Positions 7,849 to 18,977 are shown, numbered from the stretch's first letter. The stretch: 64,000 nucleotides of DNA from Mycolicibacterium chubuense NBB4 (GCF_000266905.1 NC_018022.1:124001-188000); one strand, 5' to 3'. The notes: a model not told the origin generated them from the sequence alone. Program-made: numbers and translations.

Positions 7849-9475
7849 CCTCGATCTTTCGTGAGTGAGTCGATTATGGTGGGTTTGTTCGGCGCGTAAT
7901 GCACGGAAGTGCCTGTCCAGCAAGGGAAGATGGGCTTGTCGAAGGTCCATTTGCCCAAGTAGCTGAAAGGCACTCCGTAGGTGAAGCGTAACCGTTGTGG
8001 TCGGATTGGTGTCGAATCGGGCGGCGAGTCGTTGATTTCATCGGCCGGGGCGGCGCTGTTGTTGAAGTCTGCCCAGGTCAGCGGCCTGGACAGGGAGCTC
8101 TCGCGGGTGTTGAGTCCGTGGCGAGCGGCGCGATCGCTGCATGATCCGGGCAAGACAGTGCTGGATTTGGCGGTGACGATCGCACTCGGTGGTGATTGCC
8201 TGGCCGACGCCGCGGTGGTGCGCGCCCAGCCCGAGTTGTTCGGCGCGGTAGCTTCTGACCCTACGATCAGCCGACTCATCGACACTCTGGGTGCGGACTC
8301 AGCGGCGGTGATCACCGCGATCCGCTCGGCGCGGGCTGCTGCGCGAGCCGCAGTCTGGGGACACCGCTCGCCGCTGCCGGCGGTGGGTTCGGTGGTGGTG
8401 GATCTGGATGCCACGCTGATCGGCGCGCATTCGGAGAAGGAAGGCGCAACGCCGAACTTCAAGCGGGGTTTCGGGTTTCATCCTTTATTGGCCTTCGTTG
8501 ACCACGGCGCCGGGGGCACCGGAGAACCATTGGTCGCCATGCTGCGCCCCGGACGGGCCAACGCCAACACCGCCGCCGATCAGATCGCGGTGCTCGATGC
8601 CGCGCTGGACCAGCTCCCTGCCCAGCTGCGATCTCGGGTACTGGTGCGCGGGGACTCCGGCTCGGGGGTGCAATCGCTGCTGTGGCACATCCACGACCTG
8701 GGGTTGACCTACTCGGTCGGATTCTCGGCGCGTCAACCCGTGCAGGACGCGTTGGCCGCGCTGCCCAAGCAAGCCTGGCGGGCCGCCCTCGATCCCGACG
8801 GTGATCGGCGCGAGGGTGCCCAGGTCGCCGAGCTGACCCGGTGGATGCCGGCGACGTTGATCGGGTGGCCGCCGCGGATGCGCCTCATCGCCCGCCGCGA
8901 ACGCCCCCACCCCGGCGCCCAGTTGCACATCACCGACGCCGATGGGTGGCGCATCACCGTGTTCGCCACCAACACCGTCGGCGGGCGCATCGCCGAGCTG
9001 GAGGTTCGTCATCGGCTGCGCGCCCGCGCCGAGGACCGCATCCGCGGACTCAAAGACACCGGCATGGCCAACCTGCCCCTACAGGCGTTCGCCAAGAACC
9101 AGATCTGGCTCGAACTAGCCTGTCTGGCCTACGAATTGCTCACCTGGACCCAACTGCTGGCGTTCCACGATAAGCCCGCCCGAGCGTGGGAACCCAAACG
9201 CCTGCGACTGCGGCTATTGGCCGTCGCCGCGCGGCTGATCACCACCGGCCGCCGCCGCATCCTGCGTCTGTCGAAGCGATGGCCCTGGGCCGACCTGGTC
9301 ACCAGCGGACATCAACGCCTCGCAGCAATCGCCTGACACCGACCCACAGCACCTACGACCAAGCACCCACAGGAGAGCCGGCGACACAGCGCCGGAAACC
9401 AACCACGGTCAAACACCCCCGGCCACCAGACAAGCTCAGACACCCCGTTCCGAGCTCACTCACGAAAGATCGAGG
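7849..9475 (+). mobile_element. IS1380-family insertion sequence
   Basis: This 1627-bp element is bounded by perfect terminal inverted repeats of about 21 bp: 7849-7869 starts CCTCGATCTTTCGTGAGTGA, and 9455-9475 is its reverse complement. It is flanked by a 4-bp direct repeat CTAG (7845-7848 and 9476-9479), the target duplication size used by the IS1380 family. One transposase gene fills the interior. It interrupts an IF2N-domain gene, and the clean ends and duplication suggest a fairly recent insertion. Confidence 0.92.
7981..9336 (+). CDS. IS1380-family transposase
   Basis: A 451-aa DDE transposase of the IS1380 family. The catalytic acidic residues can be placed at VVVDLDATL (first Asp), LVRGDSGSG (second Asp) and RARAEDRIRGLKD (Glu), with the family's typical C-terminal block KNQIWLELACLAYELLTW after the Glu. 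Length matches the usual 430-500 aa. A GTG at 7981 is used as start; an alternative slightly downstream cannot be excluded. The frame is intact, so the element is potentially active. Confidence 0.92.
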   Translation: MKRNRCGRIGVESGGESLISSAGAALLLKSAQVSGLDRELSRVLSPWRAARSLHDPGKTVLDLAVTIALGGDCLADAAVVRAQPELFGAVASDPTISRLIDTLGADSAAVITAIRSARAAARAAVWGHRSPLPAVGSVVVDLDATLIGAHSEKEGATPNFKRGFGFHPLLAFVDHGAGGTGEPLVAMLRPGRANANTAADQIAVLDAALDQLPAQLRSRVLVRGDSGSGVQSLLWHIHDLGLTYSVGFSARQPVQDALAALPKQAWRAALDPDGDRREGAQVAELTRWMPATLIGWPPRMRLIARRERPHPGAQLHITDADGWRITVFATNTVGGRIAELEVRHRLRARAEDRIRGLKDTGMANLPLQAFAKNQIWLELACLAYELLTWTQLLAFHDKPARAWEPKRLRLRLLAVAARLITTGRRRILRLSKRWPWADLVTSGHQRLAAIA

Positions 9476-10808
9476 CTAGCGGTACTTCATCGACGCGCAA
9501 GAGCGTTTCGACATTGTCGATGAGCCCGTTGAGCCGCGCTATGGCCGACTCCAGCAGCACATTGGTCTCCACCAGTTGATCAGGTGCTGGAGGGCGAATC
9601 CGGTCGAGCATGTTCCACAGCCGGTGGTCGCAGTCCGGGCTCGCGATGACCAGGACGACAGCAAGTCGCAGAAAGTCGAGCCCGGCCCTGACATGGCGCA
9701 ACTCATCGGTTGCTGAGCGTCCGATGTCGTCGGCGTCGATGAGGTCGCTGAATTTTGCATGGAGTATTCGCTTCGCCAGGGCCGGCTGTTCGAGAACAGG
9801 CCCACAGGCGCTGATGATCTGGCTGACGAGCAGCGTCTGGGTATCGACGACTTCTGCCATGACAGCCAGGTCGCGATGAACCGTTCGTGCAGACGAGTCG
9901 GTGTAGGCGCGGCGGTGGTCCGCGGAGTACCGCCATGCAAGATAGCCGTAGCCGCCCGCGTCGTCGCGGATGAAGTCCGCCACACACGACCGCACTTCGT
10001 CCCGATCGTGTTGGCCGGCACCGATATTCAGGATAAGGTCGATGACGCTTTCGGTGTTCACAACATCGACGTGTGGGGGAAGGCTGTCGGTTCGTGGGCG
10101 AGGGCGGCTGACCTGGCCCGGGGCGATGGCCGATCCTGAGGGGTCCGCGCTAGCGTCGTCCCTTGGGCGGCCCGCGAAAGGTGGCGTCGGCCCATCACCT
10201 TTGCGGGAAAAGGGCCGCCTGGCTACATACTTGCCGGGGTGACGGGCGAAGTCTTCCTGCACGACATCGAGTAGCGCTTGCCGCGAAACCGAGTATTCGG
10301 CTCCACATTCGGAATACAGCCGATCGATCGCCGCTTCGTCCTGACCAGAGGCGCAAGCCTGCCGAAAGCGCCTACACACTCTGGCCGCCTCGGACGGAGT
10401 CAGACTGCGGCGTACAGATGGTGAGCCGCCGGCCAGTGGAGCTGCTGGGTTGACCGTGCGCGTTGTGACCGGATTCGTTGACACCCGTGACTTGACATCG
10501 GCGTCGCGGCTGCCGGCGCGGTGGGGCTTGCCCCGATACGACTCGCGTAGGCGGCGTGCGACCGGGGCCTCTACAGTGCTGCTTGCTGACTTCACGAACT
10601 CGCCCTGTTCGGACAGCCGCGCCAACACATCCTTGGCCGTAACGCCCAGCTCCTTGGCCAGCTCGTGCACCCGAGCCTTACCGCCCACCGGCCACCTCCC
10701 GATCTGCCCATCATTTGCTGGCTGCATATCCGACGCTACTACTGGGGTAGCGATATCGGTTGCAACGTCGCTGCGCCGCGCCCGGAACCATCCTGTTCGC
10801 CTGTTCAT
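9476..10808 (-). pseudogene. 5' part of plasmid IF2N-domain gene, interrupted by IS1380 element
   Basis: The N-terminal region, about residues 40-95 when started at 10808, reads [18 protein letters not shown], then [20 protein letters not shown]. It is almost identical in style to the N-terminal IF2N domain of actinobacterial translation initiation factor IF-2. No GTPase domain follows; the rest is an unknown, partly helical protein. The frame runs into the insertion element and stops at 9456, so only about 444 native codons remain, with the remainder at 7222-7848. Starts at 10808 (MNRRTGW) or 10727 (MQPANDG) are possible, and neither has a strong ribosome site. It lies 139 bp downstream of relaxase TraA1 in the same direction, so a conjugation-linked role before disruption is an inference. 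Confidence 0.75.
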
Positions 10809-10947
10809 CGCCCGACCACAGCGACATCGGCCCCGGCCAGCACCAATTGGTCGAACACAGAATGTTCGGTTAGCTGCTAATGAGGTTGGCGGTGGCGTCC
10901 GGCGTGCGGAAATCGATCGCCTCCCAAAACCGTTGCGCCGCTGATGT

Positions 10948-13900
10948 TTAGAGTTCGAGTCCGTGGTCATGGTTGCGGGTGTGTTCGTGGGTGTGGGTGC
11001 GTAGGCGGGGTTTGTATTGGGTTTGGTAGGTGTCGCGCAGGGTGTCGCGGCGTGCGAGTAGGTCGGCGGCGTCGCGGTCTTCGGTGGTGACCGGCTGGTG
11101 TTCGGCCAGGTGGGTGCGGGCGCGGTCGAGGGCGGTGGCGCGGTCGGTGTCGGGGGTGCCGAGTTTCTGCGCCCAGGGCAGGTTGTCGGCCAGGGCGTCG
11201 ATGAGGCTGTGGGCGGGGGTGCGGCCCTCGGTGGGGGTATGCACCAGCAGCAGTTTGGTGTTGGTGCGGCCGGCGTGCTCGGTGAAGTAGCGCAGCGCGG
11301 CGGGGTCGAGGTGGTCGGCGTCGTCGATGACGAGCAGGTTGCCGGGGGGAATGGTCCACTGGCCGTCGTCGATTCGGGCGCGGGTGGTTTCCGGGTCGGT
11401 GGAGCGCCCCGCGTAGGGGTGGTGTTCGGCGAAGGCGGTCGCGGTTTCGGTGGCCGGCATGGCGAGCACGTTCCTACCTTTGCCGGTGACCGCGGCGCTG
11501 ATCGCGGAGAGGACGGCGTGCTTGTCGGCGTCGGCGCCCAGGGTGAGCACGTGCACGGATTGCATGCTGGCGGTGATCGTTTCCACCACGGCGCGGGCCG
11601 GTTCGTCCAGCTCCTGCCAGGTGCGATCGCCGGCCGGGGGCGGGTACACCGTGGCCGGGGACCGGGCACCAGCTGCCTCCACGAAATCCACCTCAGCACG
11701 CAACACCATCAGATCGCGTTCGGTGGTCACCGATGCCCAACGGGCCTGCTCGCGCTCGCGGGCAGGGCTCTCGGCGAAGGTGCGGGCGGTGCGCGCCTCA
11801 GCCCGGCTGAGCTGGTTGTCCAGGTCGCGGGCTTCGGCCCGGGCGGCGTTGAGTGCGGCGATGTCGGCATGCACGGCCACCGCCCGGCGCGCTTCGATGT
11901 CCTCAGCGGTGACGACGCGATCGGGTCCACCGGCTACCGCGTGCAGACCTGCGGTGGCGGCGTCGCGTTCGGCGCGGGCCCGCACGACCGCCAATCCAAG
12001 GTCGGCGGCGTCGGCGGCGAGATCGCCGCGACGCTCGCGGTAGGCCTGGGCAAGGTCCTGGTCGTCTTCACTCTCGGCGCGGGTGATGAGCTGCTCCAGC
12101 TGGGTGATGCGGTACTGCTGGCCCTCGTAGGCCGATTCGGCGGCCACCCAGTCAGCGTGGGCGTGCGCCACGTCATGTTGGTAGGGGCGCTGTTCGACGT
12201 GGCGGCGGTGGAGCGCGATGAGTTCGGCGGCGGCGGCCTGTTCGGCCGGGCCGCCGCGCTCGGAGAGCACCGCATCGGCCAGTGCCCGAAGGCGGGCCTT
12301 GGCGTCTGCGTAGCGGGCTCGCAGCTCGGTGATGTCGATGTCGAGGTCCGGGGTGACCGATGGGCGTTCGGTGAGCAGGGAGTAGAAGTCCAGATCGCCG
12401 AGACTGTCGTCGAATTCGGAGTCGTACCCCAGGTAGTCGTCCTCGCCCGGGTCGCCGTGTTGGTCCAGGTCGAGGGGGTGGTGCGGCGGCTCGTGCAGCG
12501 ACTGTCCGAGGCCGTCGGCGGGGTGGGGGATGTCGGTGTCGATGTCGGCGGCGTAGTGGGTGAGCAGTTCGACGCGATAGGTGAGGACACGGGCATATTC
12601 GTCGGGGCGGATCGCGTCGTCGGTGAGCGCGTCGAGCAGATATTCGGCGGCCGCGGCGAGCAGGTCGGCCGGCGGCCAGTCCGAGGCGTTGACCGCGGCG
12701 ACCAGCGCGGGCCAGGCCGGGTCACCGGTGATCGTTTCGGCAGCCGTGCTGCCCAGGATGCGGTGCAGTTCCGCCGTCCACGGCGGCCGTAACCGCTCGT
12801 TGGCGGTGTCGAGCATCGCCGGGGCCAGGGTGCCGGCCAGCCGCCACCACAAGGCGGCGGCGGGCAGTTCGTCGGGCAGCGCGCCGTGGCGGGCCATCGC
12901 GTCGTCGATGAGCGCGGTTACGTCGGCGCCAGCGCGGGCGGCTTGGTTGAGGTGGGTGGCCAGTCGGGGCCAGAACGGGTCGGCGGTGATATTGGGGTCG
13001 ATGTTCTCGGCCAGGGTGCGCCACCGCTTGGCGCCGTGTCCGCCGCTGACTAGTGCGGCGTCCAGGCGCTGGTGCAGCAGGGCCTGGAAGGACGCGGAGC
13101 GGTTGGCGTGCTGGGTGGGTCCGGTGATGCGGGTGTCGGCGGGGTCGACGTTGTGGGCGGCGCGGAAGACGGCGATTTCGGCGAGCAGTCCGGGTCGTTG
13201 TCCGGCCAGCGGCCGGGCCCACACTGGCGCGGTGGCCAGGGTCCAGGCGCGGGCCTGTTCGCGGATCTGCTCGGCGATCTCGTCGACGAGCTGCGCACGT
13301 GCGGACAGGTAGCGCGCCCACGCCGAACCGTCTTGTAACGCGGTGGGAATGGAGGGCAGCCAGCGAAGCGGGCCGACGATATCCAGGGCGGAGTTGTCGG
13401 GGGTCGGCAGGCGCCAATCCAGCACGGCGGCGGGATCGCTGGCATTACCGAGCGGGCGTTGCGCGGCGTGCGCCAGTGCTTCGTGCGGGTCGTGGCCGTC
13501 GAGGGCCAGCAGGGCCAGGTTGCGCCGCAGTACCGGCCACGCTTCGGCGTTGGTGATGTCGGCACGCAGGGCGGTGGCCGCGGCGTCGATGCGGGCCATG
13601 GTGTCGGTGCCGGCGAGCTGCTCGGCGGCACTCGACAGGGCGTCGGTGTACATGTCGGCCGCCCGCGCCAGCCGGGTGAACGGGCCGGCGTCGGCGCGCT
13701 GCACGCCGTGTGCGGAAATCTGTGCGCCGTCGCGGCACAGGATGCCCGCGAGGATGTCCACCGCGGTCGGCGGGTGGGTGGCTTTGGGGGTGAGGATGGC
13801 GTGTGGGTCGGCCTCGCTGGTGGAGAAGTAGATGTGGTTTTCGGCCTTGCCGCGGGTGAGTGCGACGTAGAGCTGTTGACGTGTCATCGAGTCGGTGCCG

Positions 13901-16758
13901 ACGACGTGGCATTCGTGGCGGGCGGTCCAGCCTTGGGCGCCGTTGATGGTGCGCGCGTAGCCGAGGGTGGTGTTGGTGGCGACGTAGCGGGCGGGCAGGC
14001 GAATGACGGATTCGGTGTCGTCGCCGGTGAGTCGGGATACCGAAATCCGGCCTCGGCTGTCGATGTCTGTGATGATCCAGAGCTGTCCGTTTTTGACCCA
14101 TCCGCCGCTGGGCAGGCGTAGCCAGCGGGCGTTGTCGCGGGTCAGGATTCGGTCCCCGACGCTGGCGGTCAGGCCATCGGAGAGGGTGACGGTGCGGGTG
14201 GTCTCCGGGTGGGGTTCTCGGCGCAGTCGGTCTAGCCGGGCGCGTTCGTTGAGTTCGGCGACCATCGGGTTGGTGGGCGCGATGAGCAGTGCGTCACGGC
14301 CTGCGGTGACCGCATCCGACCATGCTTGGTAGGCCATGTCGGCGGCGGCCCGCTGCGCCCCGACGTGAACGCGCCCGTGGTCGATGTAGAAGGCGATGCC
14401 GGTGGGGTCGCCGTCACGCAGGGCGAGGCTGGCCGCGCCTTCGGCGGCGCCGATGACGGGGTCGGTGAAGCGCACGACATCCGAGAGCGTCAGGGCTCCG
14501 TGCTCGGCCACAATCTCGCGTAGCACACCGCCTGCGGATACCGAGGCGAGCTGCTTGTCATCACCGATGCCACGCACACTGGCGCCGGTGGCGTTGGCCA
14601 CGGCGGTGACCGCATCCAGGCCCGCGGTGGAGGCCATTCCGACCTCGTCGAGGATGATCAGCGTCTGTGGTCCGATGCTGTCGAACCACGCCCGCGCGGG
14701 GTCATCAGCGGCCGGTGGGGGTCCCCCTCCCAGGCCGGCCAGGTGCATCAGTTTGTCGATCGTGTCGGTGGGTGCGCGCAGGTCGGCGGCCAAGACTTCG
14801 GCCGCTGACGCGCTCGGCGCGAGACCGATGACGTTGCCTCCGTTGTTGACCCATGCGGCGGCCAGCGGGCCCATGGAGGTGGTCTTGCCGGTGCCGGCGG
14901 GGGCGATCGCGAACTGCATGCGGGCACCGGAGGTGGCCATCTCGCGCAGCAGGGTTTGTTGCCCGTCGTTGAGTTCCACACCGTGGGTGGCGTGGGCTTG
15001 CAGCAGCGCCAAGCCAATGCTGTCGTCATCGACGACATGGCCCCCGAACTGCCGTGCGGTGTGCAGGATTCGGCGCTCGGCGGCCAGGATCTCGGCGCTG
15101 GTGTAGACGGTGGTGTCGTGGCGGGTGTAGACGCTGGCGCCGTCGCGGCGGCGCAGCACGTGGGGTTCGTTCATGTCGGTGTCGGCGGTCGTCGTCAACG
15201 CGATGCTGTGGGTGCCCAACGCGGCGGCGATGATGCGTTCCGCCACCTGTGGCGTGTCGTGACAGTCGGTGTAGCGCAGTACCCGTGAGACCTCGGCGCG
15301 GACGTGGTTGATCTGCCATGTTGAGCGGGACGCGGAGACTGTGGTGATGACCGTGGCGGCCTGCTCGGCGACCCACTGTTCGGTGATGGTGACGCGTTCG
15401 CGTGGGGTCCGACCGGAGGTCAGCGCGGCGACCATGGCGTCCACTTGGCGGTGGCCTCCCAGGGCCTCGATGGCCTCGGTCCGCCACTGGTGGCGCTGCT
15501 CTGCCAACGACCGTGGTTCGTGCTTGGCGGCCCGGGTTTCCAGCGTCGCTTGCTGGGATAACGTGAGCATCTCCACCGTGCTCGGCTCACGGCCGTGGAC
15601 CTGTTGAAAGTCCTTGGCGAGTTGCCCGACGCGGTGCTCGATGGCCGCCCGTCGCGAGGACCACACCTCGATCAGTTCGGCTGACATGCCGACGATTTCG
15701 CGGACCGGGCGCTTGCCCGGTTCGGGGGTGTCGTTGGCGAAGCTGACCCCGAGTTCGGCGATCAGATTGGCCTCGCACAACGTGTTGTAAAACTCCGATG
15801 CCGACACCTTGGCCTTGTAGAGCGGTTGGCCGTCCAGTGCCAGCCAGCGGGGGATGCCATCGGGGCCGATCGCTTGCACTTTGTTGCTCACCGCGACGTG
15901 GGTGTGCAGGTTCGGGTCCCCCGCGCGGGAGTCGCGGTGATCGAAGGCGGCGGCGATGAAACCGCCCGCTTCGACCTGGGCCACACCGTTGGTGCCCATG
16001 CGCGAGAAGCAGGCATGGGATTCGAGGAACGCCAGGGTGTCGGTGACCGCTTTGTGGTGGCAGTCTTCGATGGTTTTGGCGACGTCGCGCGGGGCCAGCG
16101 CCCACAGCGCGGAGACCGATTTGACCGGGGTGAACGTGAGGTCGTACCCGGCCACGGCGGTGGTGTCCAGGCGCGAGAGCCGGGCGATGAACCCGGTCAG
16201 TTCGCGCTCGTCGAGGTAGGCGCGGCCGTAGCGTTGCACGAACATTTCCGCGGCGACGGTGGTGCGGACTTCAGCGCGCACTTCCGGGTCGAGCGGGGCG
16301 TTGGTGGCGCGTCCGATGGTGTTGTTATAACTGCTGTAGGCGCCGCGCAGGCGGCGGGTGAAGTCGTTCTCGTTGGCCCCCAACCGGAATGGGCGACCGA
16401 GCTTGGCGGCAGCGTGCGCGCCGTCGACCCACACCCCGATTCCGGTGAGGTGTTCGGTGATCTTGGTGGCGTTGGGGTGCAACCCTTCACCGAACAGTGC
16501 CTTCATCTGATCTTCGGTGACTTCGGAGCCCTCGGGCACTCCCCAGAGTTGTTCGACGAGGGGGTTGGCGGGGTCGCGGCTGACCGGCCGCCCGAGTGCG
16601 CCCAGCCCGCTGCCGACCCAGCGGCCGGGGGTTTCGCCTTTGGAGGAGTAGTAGTCGGTGAGGCTGGCCCGGCCCAGGTCGGTGCCGTCGGCGACGGCGA
16701 CCTGCCGGAGCAGGTAGGTGTACCCGTCTCCGGCGGTCAATTTGTGTAAGCCCATCAC
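10948..16758 (-). CDS. traA: MobF-family relaxase/helicase TraA (copy 1)
   Basis: A 1936-aa TrwC/TraI-type conjugative relaxase, which would nick plasmid DNA at oriT and unwind it for transfer. The N-terminal relaxase domain has a tyrosine pair Y36/Y37 (TDYYSSKG) and the metal-binding His triad H274, H285, H287 ([15 protein letters not shown]). A superfamily-I helicase follows, with Walker [10 protein letters not shown] near residue 640, Walker [12 protein letters not shown], and a late motif [14 protein letters not shown] long C-terminal extension carries acidic and coiled-coil regions and a second degenerate ATPase-like segment ([19 protein letters not shown]). The start is GTG 16758 or the adjacent ATG 16755, and no clear ribosome site is seen. 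It is a diverged paralogue of TraA2 at 55504, in mirror orientation. Confidence 0.93.
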   Translation of the reverse strand: MMGLHKLTAGDGYTYLLRQVAVADGTDLGRASLTDYYSSKGETPGRWVGSGLGALGRPVSRDPANPLVEQLWGVPEGSEVTEDQMKALFGEGLHPNATKITEHLTGIGVWVDGAHAAAKLGRPFRLGANENDFTRRLRGAYSSYNNTIGRATNAPLDPEVRAEVRTTVAAEMFVQRYGRAYLDERELTGFIARLSRLDTTAVAGYDLTFTPVKSVSALWALAPRDVAKTIEDCHHKAVTDTLAFLESHACFSRMGTNGVAQVEAGGFIAAAFDHRDSRAGDPNLHTHVAVSNKVQAIGPDGIPRWLALDGQPLYKAKVSASEFYNTLCEANLIAELGVSFANDTPEPGKRPVREIVGMSAELIEVWSSRRAAIEHRVGQLAKDFQQVHGREPSTVEMLTLSQQATLETRAAKHEPRSLAEQRHQWRTEAIEALGGHRQVDAMVAALTSGRTPRERVTITEQWVAEQAATVITTVSASRSTWQINHVRAEVSRVLRYTDCHDTPQVAERIIAAALGTHSIALTTTADTDMNEPHVLRRRDGASVYTRHDTTVYTSAEILAAERRILHTARQFGGHVVDDDSIGLALLQAHATHGVELNDGQQTLLREMATSGARMQFAIAPAGTGKTTSMGPLAAAWVNNGGNVIGLAPSASAAEVLAADLRAPTDTIDKLMHLAGLGGGPPPAADDPARAWFDSIGPQTLIILDEVGMASTAGLDAVTAVANATGASVRGIGDDKQLASVSAGGVLREIVAEHGALTLSDVVRFTDPVIGAAEGAASLALRDGDPTGIAFYIDHGRVHVGAQRAAADMAYQAWSDAVTAGRDALLIAPTNPMVAELNERARLDRLRREPHPETTRTVTLSDGLTASVGDRILTRDNARWLRLPSGGWVKNGQLWIITDIDSRGRISVSRLTGDDTESVIRLPARYVATNTTLGYARTINGAQGWTARHECHVVGTDSMTRQQLYVALTRGKAENHIYFSTSEADPHAILTPKATHPPTAVDILAGILCRDGAQISAHGVQRADAGPFTRLARAADMYTDALSSAAEQLAGTDTMARIDAAATALRADITNAEAWPVLRRNLALLALDGHDPHEALAHAAQRPLGNASDPAAVLDWRLPTPDNSALDIVGPLRWLPSIPTALQDGSAWARYLSARAQLVDEIAEQIREQARAWTLATAPVWARPLAGQRPGLLAEIAVFRAAHNVDPADTRITGPTQHANRSASFQALLHQRLDAALVSGGHGAKRWRTLAENIDPNITADPFWPRLATHLNQAARAGADVTALIDDAMARHGALPDELPAAALWWRLAGTLAPAMLDTANERLRPPWTAELHRILGSTAAETITGDPAWPALVAAVNASDWPPADLLAAAAEYLLDALTDDAIRPDEYARVLTYRVELLTHYAADIDTDIPHPADGLGQSLHEPPHHPLDLDQHGDPGEDDYLGYDSEFDDSLGDLDFYSLLTERPSVTPDLDIDITELRARYADAKARLRALADAVLSERGGPAEQAAAAELIALHRRHVEQRPYQHDVAHAHADWVAAESAYEGQQYRITQLEQLITRAESEDDQDLAQAYRERRGDLAADAADLGLAVVRARAERDAATAGLHAVAGGPDRVVTAEDIEARRAVAVHADIAALNAARAEARDLDNQLSRAEARTARTFAESPAREREQARWASVTTERDLMVLRAEVDFVEAAGARSPATVYPPPAGDRTWQELDEPARAVVETITASMQSVHVLTLGADADKHAVLSAISAAVTGKGRNVLAMPATETATAFAEHHPYAGRSTDPETTRARIDDGQWTIPPGNLLVIDDADHLDPAALRYFTEHAGRTNTKLLLVHTPTEGRTPAHSLIDALADNLPWAQKLGTPDTDRATALDRARTHLAEHQPVTTEDRDAADLLARRDTLRDTYQTQYKPRLRTHTHEHTRNHDHGLEL

Positions 16759-16820
16759 CGCGCGATCACCACCGAGAACGCTACGAACGGTGGGTGGTGT
16801 TTAGCACCGCCCCAAGATTC
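16759..16820 (-). other. candidate oriT/nic region upstream of traA copy 1
   Basis: Read on the minus strand, this segment contains GTTCGTAGCGT (16778-16788), identical to a sequence just upstream of TraA2. Here the core sits between CACCACC and GGTGGTG arms, and a short GGTG-CTAAA-CACC hairpin precedes it. MobF relaxases commonly cut next to a hairpin near their own gene, so this is a reasonable but untested nic candidate. Confidence 0.45.
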
Positions 16821-16860
16821 CCGCCGACCCGGGCCGTTACCGTTTCGTGACCTGAATGCA

Positions 16861-17044
16861 CTAGGTGTGATGGGCTGAAAAGGGCGACCGGAGGTCGCTG
16901 GTGAGGGCGGGGTCGGTGGGGCGGCAGGTGGTCGGTAGGGGTCGATGTGATTGGCGACGTGGGGATCTGGTGAGAAAGGGTGTTGTGTGAGTGGTGTTGT
17001 TGGGGCGGTGCTGTAGCGGTGGTGGCGGTCTTAGGTTGAGCGCC
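16861..17044 (+). other. G/T-rich leader upstream of HTH gene 1
   Basis: About 180 bp with strong strand asymmetry (G and T on the + strand), rich in GGTG and GGGG runs. It contains one hairpin, GCGACC-GGA-GGTCGC (16886-16900). A similar G/T-rich leader precedes the paralogous gene at 43043-43513 when read in that gene's direction, and both contain GCGGTGCTGT. No gene was found. It could be a leading-strand entry region or a structured leader. Confidence 0.4.
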
Positions 17045-17536
17045 ATGACGAACAAAGTGTCGAAATCGAAGTCAGCGGTGCGGGCCGCCCGCGAAGCGGT
17101 GAAGGCCTCGCAGAAGGAGGTCCTGGAACGGGCCGCGCGCAACGCCGAGGACCTGGCGGTGTTCTTTTCCAGTCGGGAACGGCTGGACGCGGTGGAGGAG
17201 TGGCTGGAAGCCAAGACCGCCGGCCTGAAAGAGCAGGCCGAGGGTAAGCGCGCCGAGCATCGCCGCACGGCCGGCCTGGCGGTGATCGCGCTGCGTGATC
17301 GCGGGGAGACGCTGCGCGACATCAGCCGATTGACCGGGGCCAACGAGAAGGCTCTGCGGGAGCTGACCGCGTGTGCCAAATTGAGTGAGTCTGCCGTCGG
17401 CGATGCTTACGAGGCGGTTGGTGGCGCGTTGGAGGCGCAGGAGCGACTGTCTGTGGTCGATGACGCGGGCGAAGCGTTGCCCGGCAGCGGGCAGACACCG
17501 GCGCTTCGGATAGGCGAATCGTCAGCGACTGGTTAG
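17045..17536 (+). CDS. small coiled-coil/HTH plasmid protein (copy 1)
   Basis: A 163-aa protein of unknown function. A basic, Ala/Arg/Glu-rich N terminus likely forms a long helix or coiled coil (to about residue 85). A short helix-turn-helix-like segment follows (IALRDRGETLRDISRLTGANEKALREL, about residues 79-105), then an acidic tail. The start at ATG 17045 is where similarity to the copy at 43043-43513 begins; a frame extending upstream has no ribosome site. It is divergent from TraA1 across the candidate oriT, and 12 bp upstream of an HNH gene. A role in transfer regulation or oriT binding is inferred from position only. Confidence 0.7.
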   Translation: MTNKVSKSKSAVRAAREAVKASQKEVLERAARNAEDLAVFFSSRERLDAVEEWLEAKTAGLKEQAEGKRAEHRRTAGLAVIALRDRGETLRDISRLTGANEKALRELTACAKLSESAVGDAYEAVGGALEAQERLSVVDDAGEALPGSGQTPALRIGESSATG

Positions 17537-17548
17537 CGTGACAGCACG

Positions 17549-18085
17549 GTGAGGACAGATCGGCGACACTCGCGACCACTACAGCTGGTGGTGGACCCAG
17601 TCCTTGATGCCGCCGAGATCGCGCGGTTCGAGGCCGCGGTGGTGCGCGGGCCCGGGCCCGAAGACTGCTGGTTGTTCACCTCAGCCATCGGTGGAGACGG
17701 GTACGGCCGATTGTGGGTGCGCCGCGACGGTCGCCGGATCATGTTGCGCTCCAACCGGTATGCGCTCGCGCTCGCCCGTGAGGGCGCGCCGTTGGAGCCG
17801 TGGGAACGCGCCCTGCACGGCTGCGATGTCCCACTGTGTGTCCGCCCGAGCGGCGCCGACGAGCTGGGCCGCCCGCGGCACGTGTACGCCGGAACGCAGC
17901 GCGACAACATGGAGCAGATGGGCCGGTCGGGCCGCGGCGGCGGCCGGGTGGCGGTGCGGCGCGGGAACGCGGGCCTGCTGGCGCGCCGGGAGCGGTCGAT
18001 CGCGTTGCGTGAAGCGGTTCGCCACGGGTGGGACGCCGAGGCCGTCGCCGACGCGTTAGCGGTGGGCCACCCGACGCTGTGGTGA
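17549..18085 (+). CDS. HNH-endonuclease-like protein (copy 1)
   Basis: A 178-aa protein with the layout of phage-type HNH nucleases: GGDGYGRLWVRRDGR, a basic strand, LHGCDVPLCV, then HVYAGTQRDNMEQM. Together these resemble the pattern LH-x-CD-x-PxCV ... H-x-x-x-GTxxDN. The C terminus (RERSIALREAVRHGWDAEAV) looks like a small DNA-binding helix pair. The start is GTG 17549, 12 bp after the HTH gene, so the two are probably cotranscribed. A diverged copy lies at 42300-42803 with the same partner gene. Whether it is an active nuclease is unknown. Confidence 0.72.
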   Translation: MRTDRRHSRPLQLVVDPVLDAAEIARFEAAVVRGPGPEDCWLFTSAIGGDGYGRLWVRRDGRRIMLRSNRYALALAREGAPLEPWERALHGCDVPLCVRPSGADELGRPRHVYAGTQRDNMEQMGRSGRGGGRVAVRRGNAGLLARRERSIALREAVRHGWDAEAVADALAVGHPTLW

Positions 18086-18189
18086 GCGTGGCCGTGCCGG
18101 CGCACGCCGGTGGTGAGGATGTGACCGCACGCCGCGACGCGGCCGGTACCGGGTGGGCACCGGCCGCGCGGGAGGCGTGGGAACCGCTG

Positions 18190-18642
18190 TTATCCGGCGG
18201 CGTAGGCGGCGAGTTCGAAGCGCTCGATAAGGCTCAGCGCAGTGTCCAGATCGGTGTCGGTCAAGGTGGTCGTGTCGGCGTCGATGGTGACCTGCCAGGT
18301 GTCGGCTCCGACGTTGGCGGCCAGGACGTAGGTGTGGCGGCCGTGGGCGGCGAACGTGTGGTCGGCCCGTCCGGCGAACATCAGTCCTGCGGCGCGAAAA
18401 GCGATGATGCGCGTGGTGGGCTGCTCGGCGTCAGGATCGGTGGTCGCTTCAACGGCGGCGAGGACGCGATCGTTGTCGGCTGTCCAGAGGACGATCCGGC
18501 GGGTGCTGTCGGTGCTGGCGACGAGCTGCAGTGCGCCGTAGGCGTGAATGTCGACGGTGTGTGTTCCCTTCGGTGCGTGGCCGATGAGGTCGGCCGCGTC
18601 CGACAGGAGGGCGGCGGCGAGGTCGAAGTTGTTGTCGGTCAT
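18190..18642 (-). CDS. hypothetical protein with long hairpin leader
   Basis: A 150-aa acidic protein without a recognised domain. The sequence alternates short hydrophobic strands (HTVDIHAYGALQLVAS, RHTYVLAANVGADTWQVTI) with Asp/Thr-rich loops, suggesting a small beta-rich cytosolic fold. The ATG at 18642 is preceded by GGAG in the leader. Upstream lies the first of two related hairpin elements (18663-18889), so post-transcriptional control is possible. No homologue is present in the second backbone. Confidence 0.6.
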   Translation of the reverse strand: MTDNNFDLAAALLSDAADLIGHAPKGTHTVDIHAYGALQLVASTDSTRRIVLWTADNDRVLAAVEATTDPDAEQPTTRIIAFRAAGLMFAGRADHTFAAHGRHTYVLAANVGADTWQVTIDADTTTLTDTDLDTALSLIERFELAAYAAG

Positions 18643-18662
18643 GGTCGTTCTCCGTTTCAGAA

Positions 18663-18889
18663 GGTGTTGAGTGCGCCGGTTAGCGCTGGGGTGCGGGGGA
18701 ATCGGGTGAGGGTGGGCCGTCAAGGGCGAAGAGTCCGGGGGTGGTGCCGGCGGATGTGCGGCCCGCGAGCGGCAGCGAGCTGATAGGGCCGCACATGTCC
18801 TCCGCCGCCGGCACCAGCGCCGGACGTCCCTTGACGGGTCGGGCCCCCGGCCGATTACGCTGCGACCCCTGCTAACGGCAAGAGGTGAG
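18663..18889 (-). ncRNA. candidate structured leader RNA or hairpin element, copy A
   Basis: A long hairpin occupies the 5' leader of the 150-aa gene. Stems are 18717-18726 with 18828-18837 (10 bp), 18734-18738 with 18820-18824 (5 bp), 18743-18753 with 18805-18815 (11 bp), and 18754-18764 with 18786-18796 (11 bp). The apical loop contains GCGGCAGC. An outer helix pairs GCCGGTTAGC (18675-18684) with GCTAACGGC (18871-18879). The 30 bp at 18663-18692 are identical to 20433-20462 in copy B. CGAAGAG after the first 5' arm and CGT before the 3' arm are shared with copy B, while stem sequences differ. The transcribed strand is not proven; minus is assumed from the downstream gene. A small palindromic mobile element is the alternative. 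Confidence 0.5.
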
Positions 18890-18977
18890 TGGCGCCAGGG
18901 AGCCCGCCCGCAGGGTGGGCTGTCCGTCGGTCGCACCTTGTGCGCCGGCGTCTACGGGGCCGGTGGCCGGCACAAAA

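Noticed and set aside
10809..11699. N-terminal extension of the IF2N-gene frame to 11699
   Set aside because: It overlaps the end of TraA1 out of frame and is Pro/Thr/Ser-rich shadow sequence. The recognisable domain begins only after 10727.
11098..12792. A 564-codon plus-strand open frame, very Gly/Val-rich
   Set aside because: It lies antisense within TraA1, with composition expected from the reverse complement of a GC-rich coding region and no recognisable domain.
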